Shown: positions 55,676 to 64,000 of the stretch, in pieces | Layout of the letters: every line of letters starts with the position of its first letter | Numbering within the stretch: position 1 is the stretch's first letter | NCBI RefSeq assembly: GCF_031143425.1 | Contig: NC_090444.1 | Span: forward strand, 1,348,568,323 to 1,348,632,322 | DNA: 64,000 nt | Direction of reading: 5' to 3' | Source: Pleurodeles waltl | Lineage: Eukaryota > Chordata > Amphibia > Caudata > Salamandridae | Notes under the pieces: generated by a model | The model's database searches: none | What the model saw: the letters and a program-made list of their open reading frames with translations, nothing else | What the model was told of the DNA's origin: nothing | Position numbers and translations under genes: made by a program

Positions 55676-56164
55676 CTTAATAAAACAAAGTAGACATAAA
55701 ACTAAGTATATATCACTGTACTAATACTTTTTAAAAACATTTTTACATTTTATACACAATTTACTTTCTTTTTGTTTATATACAATGGTGATGGTGATAT
55801 ACAATGATGGAATATTTTATGTACACAAGAACGCCTAGCTTATGTGTAGCTCAAGTAAATTTCAATGCAAACCTTCTCACTGGACCCCCACACCCTGAAC
55901 TGTATTCTCAAGTCAAAGAAAATACACTAGTGGGGAGCAAGAAGGAACACCTAAATAGATATGGTCAAACACATAATACAATGCAAACAACTCAACTGTA
56001 CTAAAGTAATGAGTATTTATTTAATCTTATTCTCATTCAGCATAACAATATATGTGCATGAAAATTACAAAGACGTATTAAAAAGTGTTACATCACATGA
56101 GAGACCGGTTCAATCATCAAATGCATGACAAAGAAACTTCAGGTACTCAGCTAACAAAATAGGC
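55676..56164. other. Intron upstream of the DOP1A exon, unassigned
   Basis: AT-rich; no upstream DOP1A exon is visible here. The open frame at 55804-56004 has no recognised motif. Confidence 0.4.
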
Positions 56165-56189
56165 ATTGTTGAACAAGTTACTTACCTTT

Positions 56190-56410
56190 GGTAACACCTT
56201 TTCAGGTGGAGACATATTCTAATTGCAGAGATTCCTTACCTATAATTGTCCCCAGGTGTCATGCTGGATTCAGAGATTTTTCTCGAGCAGTACCCCTGCG
56301 CACCGTTAGGTAGCGATGGCTGGCTCCATGTCCATTAGCGGTGTCATGCGTGCCGGATATGACATCGCGGGACCTATATAGGCACCATGCCAGTGCGCTG
56401 ATGTAAATTT
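56190..56410 (-). repeat. DIRS terminal repeat (recombinase side)
   Basis: ATTCCTTACC, CTCGAGCAGTACCCCTGCGC and CATGCGTGCCGGATATGACA here correspond in reverse complement to GGTAAGGAATTTG, GCGCAGGGGTACTGCTCAAG and TGTCATATCTGGCGCACATG at 61535-61680. The TATATAGG near 56374 and TTTATAGG at 61522 are the matching TATA-like stretches. Confidence 0.8.
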
Positions 56411-56529
56411 ATTTTCACGACTTTCCACACCAGAAGTGCAAAGCCATGAAGAACACTGATGCTTCAGAACTAGGGCCATGAAAGTGAAGTCTCTGTCCCT
56501 AGAGATCAGTTCGCAGAGCGGGAAGGATG

Positions 56530-56640
56530 GGTGGATCAGTAAGGAATCTGCAACTAGAATATGTCTTTTCCAGATAAGGCATTATGAAAGGTAAGTAACT
56601 TGTTATTCTGATAGAGAATTCTAGTTGCAGATTCCTTACC
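56530..56640 (-). repeat. DIRS internal complementary region
   Basis: GGAATCTGCAACTAGAATAT and AAGGTAAGTAACTTG (56539-56600) are the reverse complement of CAAGTTACTTACCTTTGG and ATATTCTAATTGCAGAGATTC at 56174-56235. GATAGAGAATTCTAGTTGCAG (56609) inverts it again. These are the paired segments used by DIRS for circle formation. Confidence 0.75.
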
Positions 56641-56649
56641 TTAGGATAG

Positions 56650-57555
56650 ATACCCAAGCAATACCATCTGCGGCAGTGGGTCTGCGAACCAAGATCATAC
56701 TAGGAAATCCTGCAGGACCAAACAGGCAAAGTAGCTGTCCCTCTGGACCTGACTGTACAGGCAGTAGTGTTTTGTGAGCATCTGCAGTGATGCCTATGTT
56801 GCTGCCTGACAGATGTCCAGGACTGGAACTCTGCGTGCTAATGCAGTGGTTGGAGATGTTGCTATGGTAAAGTGAGCACGCAAACCCTCAGTGGGTTGCT
56901 TTTTAGCAATGACAGTACGACCCATCTAGAGATAGTTCTCTTCTGCACTGCCCAACCTTTCTTCGCATCCACATAACCCACAAGGAGATGAATGGCCCTC
57001 TTGAACTGGAACTTTTTGGTATGATCAAGGTAGGCTGCCAACCCTCTTTTTGGGTCCAGGCAGTGAAGTCTCTCCTCTTCCTTAGAAGGATGTGGGGGTA
57101 AGTAAAATGTAGGCCAGGAGATGGATTGGCCTACATGAAAGGGTGTGACCACTTTTGGCAAAAAAGAAGCCCTAGTGCAAAGCACTACCTTGTCAAGATA
57201 GATGGAAAGGTGGGCGGCTTTGACGATAGTGCCTGCAGCTCACCCACTCTGCGGGCAGAAGTGATGGCTACAAGGGAGGCTGTTTTTAAAGTAAGAAGCC
57301 TGAGCGGACAGTTGTGAAGTGCCTCAAAAAGGAGCACAGATTAGAAAAGTAAGAATCAGATTCAAATCCCATTTGGGCATTATGAATTATGAAATGAAGG
57401 AACACACGGGTAAGACCCTTCAGAACTCTGCCAACAACAGGAGATTTAAACAAGAAGGGTTGGCAGGTAATCTCACAAAAACAGATAGCAGACAAATAAC
57501 CCTTGAGGGTGGCCAAAGAAGAGCACTGCTGGGCCAAAGAAAGTATAAACAATAG
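56650..57555 (-). pseudogene. DIRS tyrosine recombinase, second subfamily
   Basis: Minus-strand words: SLATLKGYLSAICFCEIT (57510), GLTRVFLHFIIHNAQMG (57410), KVVTPFHVGQSISWPTFYLPP (split over frames, 57130), LLVGYVDAKKGWAVQKRTIS (57000), CAHFTIATSPTTALARRVPV and LDICQAAT, then LTKHYCLYSQVQRDSYFACL (56880-56710). The last has the presumed nucleophile Tyr in HYCLY. The HxxR position reads H-F-T-I, so the second catalytic Arg is lost. Frameshifts are numerous. Confidence 0.65.
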
Positions 57556-57559
57556 GATT

Positions 57560-59324
57560 TCAGATAGAGGGGCAGAGAGGGGCTCAACAGAGGGGCAGCG
57601 AGGGGGTCAACAGACTTATCTGTGCACCATGCCACAAATGTGTTCCATCGACAGGCGCATATCGTTTTGGTGGAGGAAAGCGTGGCTGCCAAAATAACGT
57701 TACTGACTTCAACTGCCGCTGCTTTATCTTCATGCAAGAAGTCAGAAACTGGGCAGGTTTGGGTGGAGAACCGTCTCTTTTTGCTGTGCCGAAGATCCTC
57801 CCAAAGGGGCACACTGATAGAAGGATAGATGACCATGCTCAACAGCTCAGGATACCAGACTTTTCATGCCCAGTACAGAGCCCCAGTATCACTTGGGGCT
57901 GGCTGTTCTTGATCTTTTTGAGAACTCTGAGCAGAATTGGTATGGGCAGAAAGGCATACAGGAGGCCCGAGTTCCACTTGGGATGAAAAGCGTCACCGTG
58001 TGAGTGCCGCCTTGGAAACTCCAACATGCGAAACACCTGACATTGCGCATTCTCTGCAGAGGCGAACAGATCTAACCAAGGCTGTCCCCATTGCTGAAAG
58101 AGACCTCGTGCAACCTCTGGATGGAGATGCCATTGTCATCTGCGTTTGTCCCCTCTGGAGTTCAGAGAGTCCACCAGGTGTTGAACCACCAGGGAAATAC
58201 CCTGATGTTCTAGCCATGTCTAGAGGCACAGAGCCTCCTGACAAAGGATCCTCGATCCCACTCCACCCTGCTTGTTGCAGTAGCACGTCGGTGTCCGTGA
58301 ACACCTGCTCTACTTTCCCTTTGAGAGATGAAAGGGATGCTTTCAGTGCTAGCCTGATCGTTCTGAGCTCCAAAAGACAGATTTGGAGCCCAGACTCCGC
58401 CAGAAGCCAGATGCCTCTGATCAACACCTTTCCCATGTGGCCGCCCCATCCCAGGAGTGATGCATCTGTCACTAATGTCACATCTGGTTGGGGAAGGGAG
58501 AGGGATCTGCCTCTGACCCAATCGTGGTTCAAGAGCCAACACTGCTGATCTTGCACAGTTCCCTCCAAGACCTGGACCATGTCAGAGAGATTCCCCTTAT
58601 GCCGTGCCCACTGGAACTTCAGGTCCCACTACAGAGCCTGCACATGCCATCTGGCATGTGTCACCAGCAGGAGGCAATGAGGCCCAGCAGCATCAGAGTC
58701 ATTCTCCCCGAAATCCAGGATAGAGGCTGAAACATCTGTATCATAGCTTGAATATCCTGGACTCGCCATTCGGGAGTATAGGCCCGAAACTGCACAGTCT
58801 CTAGAACAGCTCTGATGAAAGGGAGTGTCTGAGAGGGAGTCAGGTGTGACTTCGGCACATTTATAGTAAACCCCAGAGAATGCAGCAAGTTTGCTGAAAC
58901 CTGGAGGTGGGTTTCACAGCCTGAGATGAACTCGCTTTCAACAGCCAATCATTAAGATAGGGGAAGACTGACACCCCTCATCTCTGCAGATGAGCTGCAA
59001 CCACCACCATCGAAAGTGGAGCACAGTGAACTGAAAGTGCCTGTGGCCTACCGTGAACAGCAGGTAGTGCTGATGGGCAGGCAGGCCAGAGATATCAAAG
59101 ATATGAAAATAAGCGTCCTGCAAGGCCAATGCTACCATCCAGTCTCCTGGGTTTAGGGCAGACAAGACCTGAGCTAACATGAACAACTTGAAGTGCTCCT
59201 TCTTGAGGAAGAGATTGAGGTGCCAGACGTCTAGGATAGGGTGGACCCCCTTGTCCTTTTTGGGCACCAGAAAATTGTGGGAATAACAACCATGACCTAC
59301 TTCTGGCACATGGATCTTCTCCAT
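57560..59324 (-). pseudogene. DIRS reverse transcriptase and RNase H, second subfamily
   Basis: RT: HNFLVPKKDKGVHPILDVW and HLNLFLKKEHFKLFMLAQV (59285-59165), VALALQDAYFHIFDISGLP (59140). The catalytic box near 58960 is frame-broken (SSPILMIGC in one frame, the equivalent of LNDWL in another). LGFTINVPKSHLTPSQTLP follows at about 58870-58815. RNase H: VTDASLLGWGGHMGKVLIRG (58475-58410), LLELRTIRLALKASL, and VFTDTDVLLQQAGW for the third acidic motif. GVSKAALTR and later segments to 57560 are decayed. Confidence 0.82.
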
Positions 59325-61330
59325 GTCTCCCTTGAGAGCCGTAACCTCCTCTCAGAGAAGGGATCCTCTGTCATCCGATTGTAGGATGGTGGCATGGATG
59401 GAGGGTTAGTCTCAAAGAGGAGAGAGTAGACCCTTCGGACTACTTGCAAAACACACCTGTCTGATGTGATGGATTGCCAGCAGGGCAGGTGATGGCGAAT
59501 CCTGCCTCTGACTGGTCCCTGATTGGGAAGCATCAGACTAGGAAGGTTTGGAGGCTGCAGCGGGGCAGGCGATGGTCTGGGAGGACCACTGGCTCCCTGA
59601 TCCACAAAGATGTTGGATCCCACATCCCCGGCAATGGAGAGGCTGGGCAGGACGCGCAGCACGGTGGCTGGAGGGAAACAGACGTGGTTGGGCACTTCTT
59701 CTGTAGTCATCAAAGGGGTAAAAAAAAACAGACTGGAGGGGACAAGGGGCAGCTGTGAGGACCTGGCTGTAGCCCGGGACTTCTTAAAGCGCTCAAGCGC
59801 CGAGTCTACTTTGTCTCCGAAGAGAAGGGTGCCATCAAAGGACATGACCATGAGCGTGGATTGGGCATCTTCCGAAAATGTAACTGATCTACTTAGTGAG
59901 TTGGTCATATCCTGTCCACGTCATATCCTGAACCTTGCTGCATCTCTCCCATCAGCAACAGCTTGGGAGAGAATGGCCCAGGTCTCTTCTGGTACCTGTT
60001 GCAGCACCTGCGCAACCGTGTCCCATAAAGTATGGGTGTAATGGCCCAAAAGGCATGCAGTGTTCATAGACCGCAATACGAGGCTGGAGGAAGAAAATAT
60101 CCTTTTCCCAAGCTCATACAGCCCTTGGGATTCCTTATCCGGAGGAACAGAAGGGAATGTGCCTGGGAACGTAGAGGCTTGGATAACCAAGCTCTTAGTG
60201 GTAGGGTGTTGCGTAAGCAACACTGGGCCATAAGGGACTGGTCTATGTGGGTGATTGCCCTGTTGACAGGAGCCCCTGTCCTGAGTCCTAGCAGGACATC
60301 AGTGAGGGTTTCATTAAATGGCACAAGTGGTTCAGAAGAAGCAGCCTTGGCTTGAAGCACCTCAGGCAGGATATTATCCCTGACTCCCACCGAAGGCAGC
60401 TCGAGGCCCAGGACCTCGGCCGTCCTTTGCACCACCATCGAGTAGGACGTTCCCTCCTCCAGAGCCACAGTAGGGTGCAAAAGCATGCCAGGGTCACGGG
60501 AAGTGTGCACCCAGATCTGTACGCAGGTCCATAGGGTCTTCCAGGTAGTATTCTAAAAGGTGCAGCGACCCCTCCTAATCCTCACCATACCCCAACCGAT
60601 AAGAATAAGAGTCAGGATCCAACCTAAGGAGCAAGGTCCCTGCTGAAGTTGAAATTGGTGTTGTGCGATGTCGGGCCGCTTCTATGTCAGAGTCGGGAAT
60701 GAGGATGGGGTCAATGTGACCCTGGGCACCGGCGACATCAGAAACGTTGACGTCAGAACCGTTGTTGGGGAAGGTCAAGATGGCATGACTGATGCCAGTT
60801 TGGATCTGGCAATAGATCTCTGAGTGCCCCCGGAGCCAAAGCCGCAGTTGCAGAACCTGTGGGGGCCCCTGCCAACTCCGTGGAGCCCAAAGGCGCTCCG
60901 GCGGAATGGGACTGCACAAATATGAGGCACATGGCCTTGTAGAACTCATGTAGTTGGGCAGGGGTGGCACCAGCTCCCAGAAACTCAGAGAGTTGCCGAG
61001 TCAACCCAGAAGCAGGCTCTGAGGATGAAGGGATAGAGCGACAACACTCCTTTTCCCACGTCACGCCAGCTAACTGACGGGGTGAGGTCAAAGAACGTTT
61101 GACTTCTTCTTCTGCCTCGACTTACTCAATTGTCTCAAGGACCTGGAGTGGGACCATGAAGAATGGGGGCTCTGTGACCATTCTCGGGGCCTTCCTCTCA
61201 ACCGAGACCAGAAGTGACGCAAGCCAAGCACCGGGCCACAAGCAGCTTCAGGGACCACTCTGAACACTATTTCAGGTCATGGTTGTGCTCCAAACACCAC
61301 AAACACACGAGGTGTGGATCAGTCATGGAC
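59297..61330 (-). pseudogene. DIRS gag, second subfamily
   Basis: Start region: SMTDPHLVCVVCLEHNHDLK (61330-61270), a Cys/His-rich N-terminus also seen at 43610-43550. Then LTRQLSEFLGAGATPAQLHE (61000), VGVRDNILPEVLQAKAASSE and PLVPFNETLTDVLLGLRTGA (60400-60270), AWLSKPLRSQ, and the C-terminal PPNLPSLMLPNQGPVRGRIR (59555). Separate frames 61091-60753, 60970-60575, 60510-60064 and 59908-59297 each carry a part. The product would be the nucleocapsid-like protein of the element. Confidence 0.7.
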
Positions 61331-61489
61331 AACATCCAATGAAAGGAGTCGAAGGGTTTAAACCCGGTCTTCTGTGATGACATCTCGAAACACCAGAAGT
61401 GTCAAAAAAAGCTTTGACAAAAAGTCCAGTCAAAAAGTGACTGTAGGGGTAGCTCTTCTTCTGAGCCGCGCATGGCTGGCGCTTAAAGA

Positions 61490-61705
61490 AAAGAACTGAC
61501 GTTAGCATGTGGGAGTGGCGCCTTTATAGGTTCCGCAATGTCATATCTGGCGCACATGATGGCGATGACAGACGCAGAGCTGACTGATGCCACCTAATGG
61601 CGCGCAGGGGTACTGCTCAAGAAAAATCCCCGGATCCAGACTGATGCCTCGGGGAAATTCTAAGGTAAGGAATTTGCAACTGGAAGTCTCTATCAGATAC
61701 ACAAA
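61490..61705 (-). repeat. DIRS terminal repeat (gag side, promoter end)
   Basis: Inverse of 56190-56410. It ends near GTCTCTATCAGATAC, similar to GTCTCTATCACAT at the end of the fragment at 43930. The CCTATAAAGGCG sequence on the minus strand is a plausible TATA box for the element. Confidence 0.8.
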
Positions 61706-62084
61706 GTCAGTACGAGCTGCAACAATGCTTCAGCTTTTTGCAAAATTAAGAATCGTTAAACCCTCAGAGGAAACCCATTAAAGGGGAAAATAGATAGCAC
61801 AAGACAAAGTTCTGGAGAATTTGCATGTGTTGAACATTAAGAGATCACTATGAACGGATATTCCAAGGGGGTTCTGCTCAAAACTGAAAATCTCTAGATT
61901 CAGGCCCTCATTCAGAGGGCTGTTTAATTCCCAATTTAATTACAGGCTGAGTTGTAAATTACAAGGAATGCCTAAATAATGTGATTCTTGGGGCATTTTG
62001 CACACATGTCAAACTTGGACCATTACTGTAGCATGGCTTTGTCACAAGTCTTGCAGTAATGAGTTTTCCCTGGGTACCACACCT
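61706..62084. other. Unassigned intronic spacer between two DIRS elements
   Basis: AT-rich. No exon, repeat end or RNA feature recognised. Confidence 0.4.
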
Positions 62085-63124
62085 AAAGAATAAGTTACTA
62101 ACCTTCAGTAACACCCTTTCTGGTGGACACTGTTACTAGATTACTCACCTTTGAATCTCCCCATGTGCTAGATTAGACCATCAAAATCTTTGCAATGGCT
62201 CCTGTGTGCTGGCAGATGCATGTTGAATTCAGCTGTCTCCTATGTTTCCCATGCCTAAGACACAGAGAGTGGCTTAGCAAGGTTGACTTTGAAATTACAA
62301 AAACTAACTGTTCACTCTACAAAACGGAAAGGAGAATGAGTGATAAGAAACCTGTGGCTCTGTTGATCTGAATAATGAGGACTGATCAGGAAAACAAGGG
62401 TCAATAAGTAACCTTTAACCATGCCCACAGTAAAGCCATTTCAGGCCAAAGACAATACAAAAAAACACAACATTAGACAGATTTTGCTGCAGGAGGTTGA
62501 CTTGCTACTCTTCACACCAAGCTACAAATGTAGTCAACTGCCAAATATACAGGCTTGGAGGTGGGGTGGTGAGCACCCAGAATAACAGCTGCTACTTCTG
62601 AAGGCAAATAAGAACATCTGAGGTAGTTCTGCCCAATCCCCTGTCATGGAAGTGTAGCTTGTGGAGATTTATGTGCAAAACTCTGTACTGCTGTTAGAAC
62701 AGTAACTACTCTTATAGAGCCAGCCGATGTGGAGGGCATATGCTCAGAACTACGAGTTCGAAGTAGCAGATACTGTGAACCTAGTACAGGGTTCAGAATT
62801 ATCTCTCAGTAGCCCTTTTTCCAGCACCAATGGGAATAGAGGCAAAAAGGGGTAGTGTCTTCACATGGCAGAAGATGTCTCCTAAAGATGCTCTAAAGAG
62901 ACAAACTAAAGGGCAAAATGTTGGGCACTGAGCGTTTTCGGAGGTCACCAAAAGGTGTAATAAGAGTTTACTCACTTGTGGGAGGATGTGTTCATCTCCA
63001 GAGGCAGATGCCACTTGTGGTCTGCAAGATGACAGCTGCTGAGCTCATCTGTTCTAACATTGAAGGATCCCACAAGATAACTGACAACAGGGCCATCATT
63101 TGAAACACATATGAACAGCACAGT

Positions 63125-63382
63125 TTAAATTAATCCAGTCAGAGGGTCTGAAACCCCAGGTCTTCCTACTTGCTGCGGTACCACATGGCAGTTGGTTTGT
63201 CCACCAGCACCTGGACAGATGTACTCGAAATGGAGGGCAGAAAGGTTTTGAGAGCCAGCTGCATGGCTCACAGCTTCAATAGATTTATGTGGTTGTGCTG
63301 CTTTAATGGAGACAAGAGGTCTTTTAACTGCCACATTGTCCAGGTGACGTCCCCAACTAAGAGATGATGCATCAGTGACCAC
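63125..63382 (-). pseudogene. DIRS RNase H fragment
   Basis: VTDASSLSWGRHLDNVAVKR carries the first acidic motif (TDAS), as in the neighbouring element's VTDASLLGWGGHMG. The rest (SALHFEYICPGAGGQTNCHV, VPQQVGRPGVSDPL) keeps the order of the family, but the second and third acidic residues are not evident. Confidence 0.68.
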
Positions 63383-63769
63383 TGTGACTTCCAGAGGAAG
63401 TAATGAGAACAGTTTGCATCAGGTAAGACTGATGTCAGTCATCCACGACTGGAGGTCCTGAGATGCCTCTTTGCAGATACAGACCTGTCTGAGAGTCTTC
63501 CTTAGTGTTCTTCCTACTGCAGGCACAGGTTCCACTGAAGGGCTTGCATGTTCCATAAAGTGTGGGGTCCTAGCAGAATGCAAGCTACTAACAGGCCCAG
63601 GAGTCTCAAAACCATCAAGACTGGAACAGATACTGTCATCTATCATATCAGGATCAGAGCCTGAACATCCTGGATTAGCTGTGGCGGGGGAAAGGTGTCC
63701 AGGTGAACATGTACAAGATGGCCCCAATAAATGGCAGCCACTGTGCAAAACTGAAGATGAAACTTGGAT

Positions 63770-63958
63770 TCATTGATGAAAAACCCTAAGGTGGACGAGA
63801 ACTACATTGTTTTCTGGAGGTGGTGCGACACTAGCTGAGACAATATCATCTTCACCAGTCAGTACATGTATCTCTAACATGTAAAGATGTGCCAAAACCA
63901 CTGACATGACCTTTGTAAAGATGTGAGAGGCTGATGTAAGGCCGAAAGGCAGGACCAA
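63770..63958 (-). pseudogene. DIRS reverse transcriptase fragment
   Basis: VLPFGLTSASHIFTKVMSVV, then LAHLYMLEIHVLTGEDDIVS. The catalytic box, expected as Y-L-D-D, reads GEDDIV (both Asp kept). The frame breaks at 63770. Confidence 0.72.
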
Positions 63959-64000
63959 TTAACTGAAAGTGGTCTTATCACACCACAAATCAGAGATATT

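Larger units (their letters stand above)
56165..61705 (-). mobile_element. DIRS retrotransposon, second subfamily, nearly complete
   Basis: Inverted terminal repeats lie at 56190-56410 and 61490-61705 (GGTCCCGCGATGTCATATCC-type words, reverse complemented, on the two sides). Between them, on the minus strand, are gag (61320-59297), RT and RNase H (59324-57993), recombinase (57555-56650) and an internal complementary segment (56530-56640). Length 5.5 kb. All reading frames are broken. This subfamily has a different gag and recombinase sequence from the 6318-11640 element. Confidence 0.85.
62085..64000 (-). mobile_element. DIRS retrotransposon, second subfamily, partial (runs off the window)
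   Basis: The left end AATAAGTTACTAACCTTCAG (62090) resembles AACAAGTTACTTACCTTTGG at 56172. Reading minus from 64000: RT (63958-63770), RNase H (63382-63125), then a decayed recombinase part (63120-62330) and terminal repeat. Gag and the other end lie beyond 64000. It has the same orientation as the element at 56165-61705. Confidence 0.72.

Noticed and set aside
55536..55724. Plus-strand frame starting MVVPTPNPEIYMQTSK
   Set aside because: It is the antisense shadow of the DOP1A exon at 55675-55511.
1..64000. CRISPR arrays, operons or bacterial features
   Set aside because: Splice sites, LINEs, SINEs and DIRS elements show a vertebrate nuclear genome. The direct repeats present are satellites without spacer structure.

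Overview
The window looks like deep intronic sequence of a large-genome salamander, most likely a newt such as Pleurodeles. It is eukaryotic: there are spliced exons with clean GT/AG borders. Almost everything between them is transposable element, dominated by DIRS (tyrosine-recombinase) retrotransposons, long solo LTRs, L1 and L2 LINEs, Ty3-type elements and Harbinger-like hairpin DNA elements. The species is inferred from this repeat mix and from remembered similarity of several LTRs to newt repeats. I aligned nothing.

The host gene I can name is DOP1A (DOPEY1), read on the minus strand. Its last three exons lie at 55675-55511, 29264-29135 and 1859-1554 (stop at 1556-1554). They join in phase into one continuous C-terminus of 199 residues. 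The two introns are 26,246 and 27,275 bp and hold nearly the whole window. A second gene on the plus strand appears to end here, with a penultimate exon at 475-593 and a terminal exon at 2508-2544 followed by AATAAA. It is convergent with DOP1A, and the DOP1A last exon sits inside its last intron. I do not recognise its product. In human the convergent neighbour of DOP1A is PGM3, so a PGM3 transcript end is a guess from synteny.

Layout: 1-2560, interleaved 3' ends of the two genes. 2570-5850, unassigned intron with one inverted satellite-type monomer. 5855-19330, an outer DIRS element split by a second, nested DIRS (about 6318-11640) and by two solo LTRs (14037-16083 and 16602-17641). 19524-23720, a minus-strand Ty3-type element whose integrase C-terminus precedes RT-RNase H (Gmr1-like order). 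23966-26030, a hairpin cluster and a five-copy 324-bp tandem array. 26821-28700, L2-type LINE. 29135-29264, DOP1A exon. 29400-29757, tRNA-derived SINE. 29862-32056, a second copy of the 2-kb solo LTR. 32870-36300, decayed DIRS containing a 721-bp Harbinger-like element made of consecutive hairpins. 36425-38075, monomer plus L2-type LINE. 38395-39358, minisatellite. 39736-42955, hairpin-rich repeats with an 820-bp solo LTR. 42960-43930, DIRS 5' fragment. 44524-51214, full-length but decayed L1 with a perfect 15-bp target duplication. 51560-54705, decayed Ty3 element. 55511-55675, DOP1A exon. 56165-61705 and 62085-64000, two more minus-strand DIRS elements.

None of the element genes looks functional: each shows stops, frameshifts or lost catalytic residues. 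The functional content is the exons of DOP1A and of its convergent neighbour.
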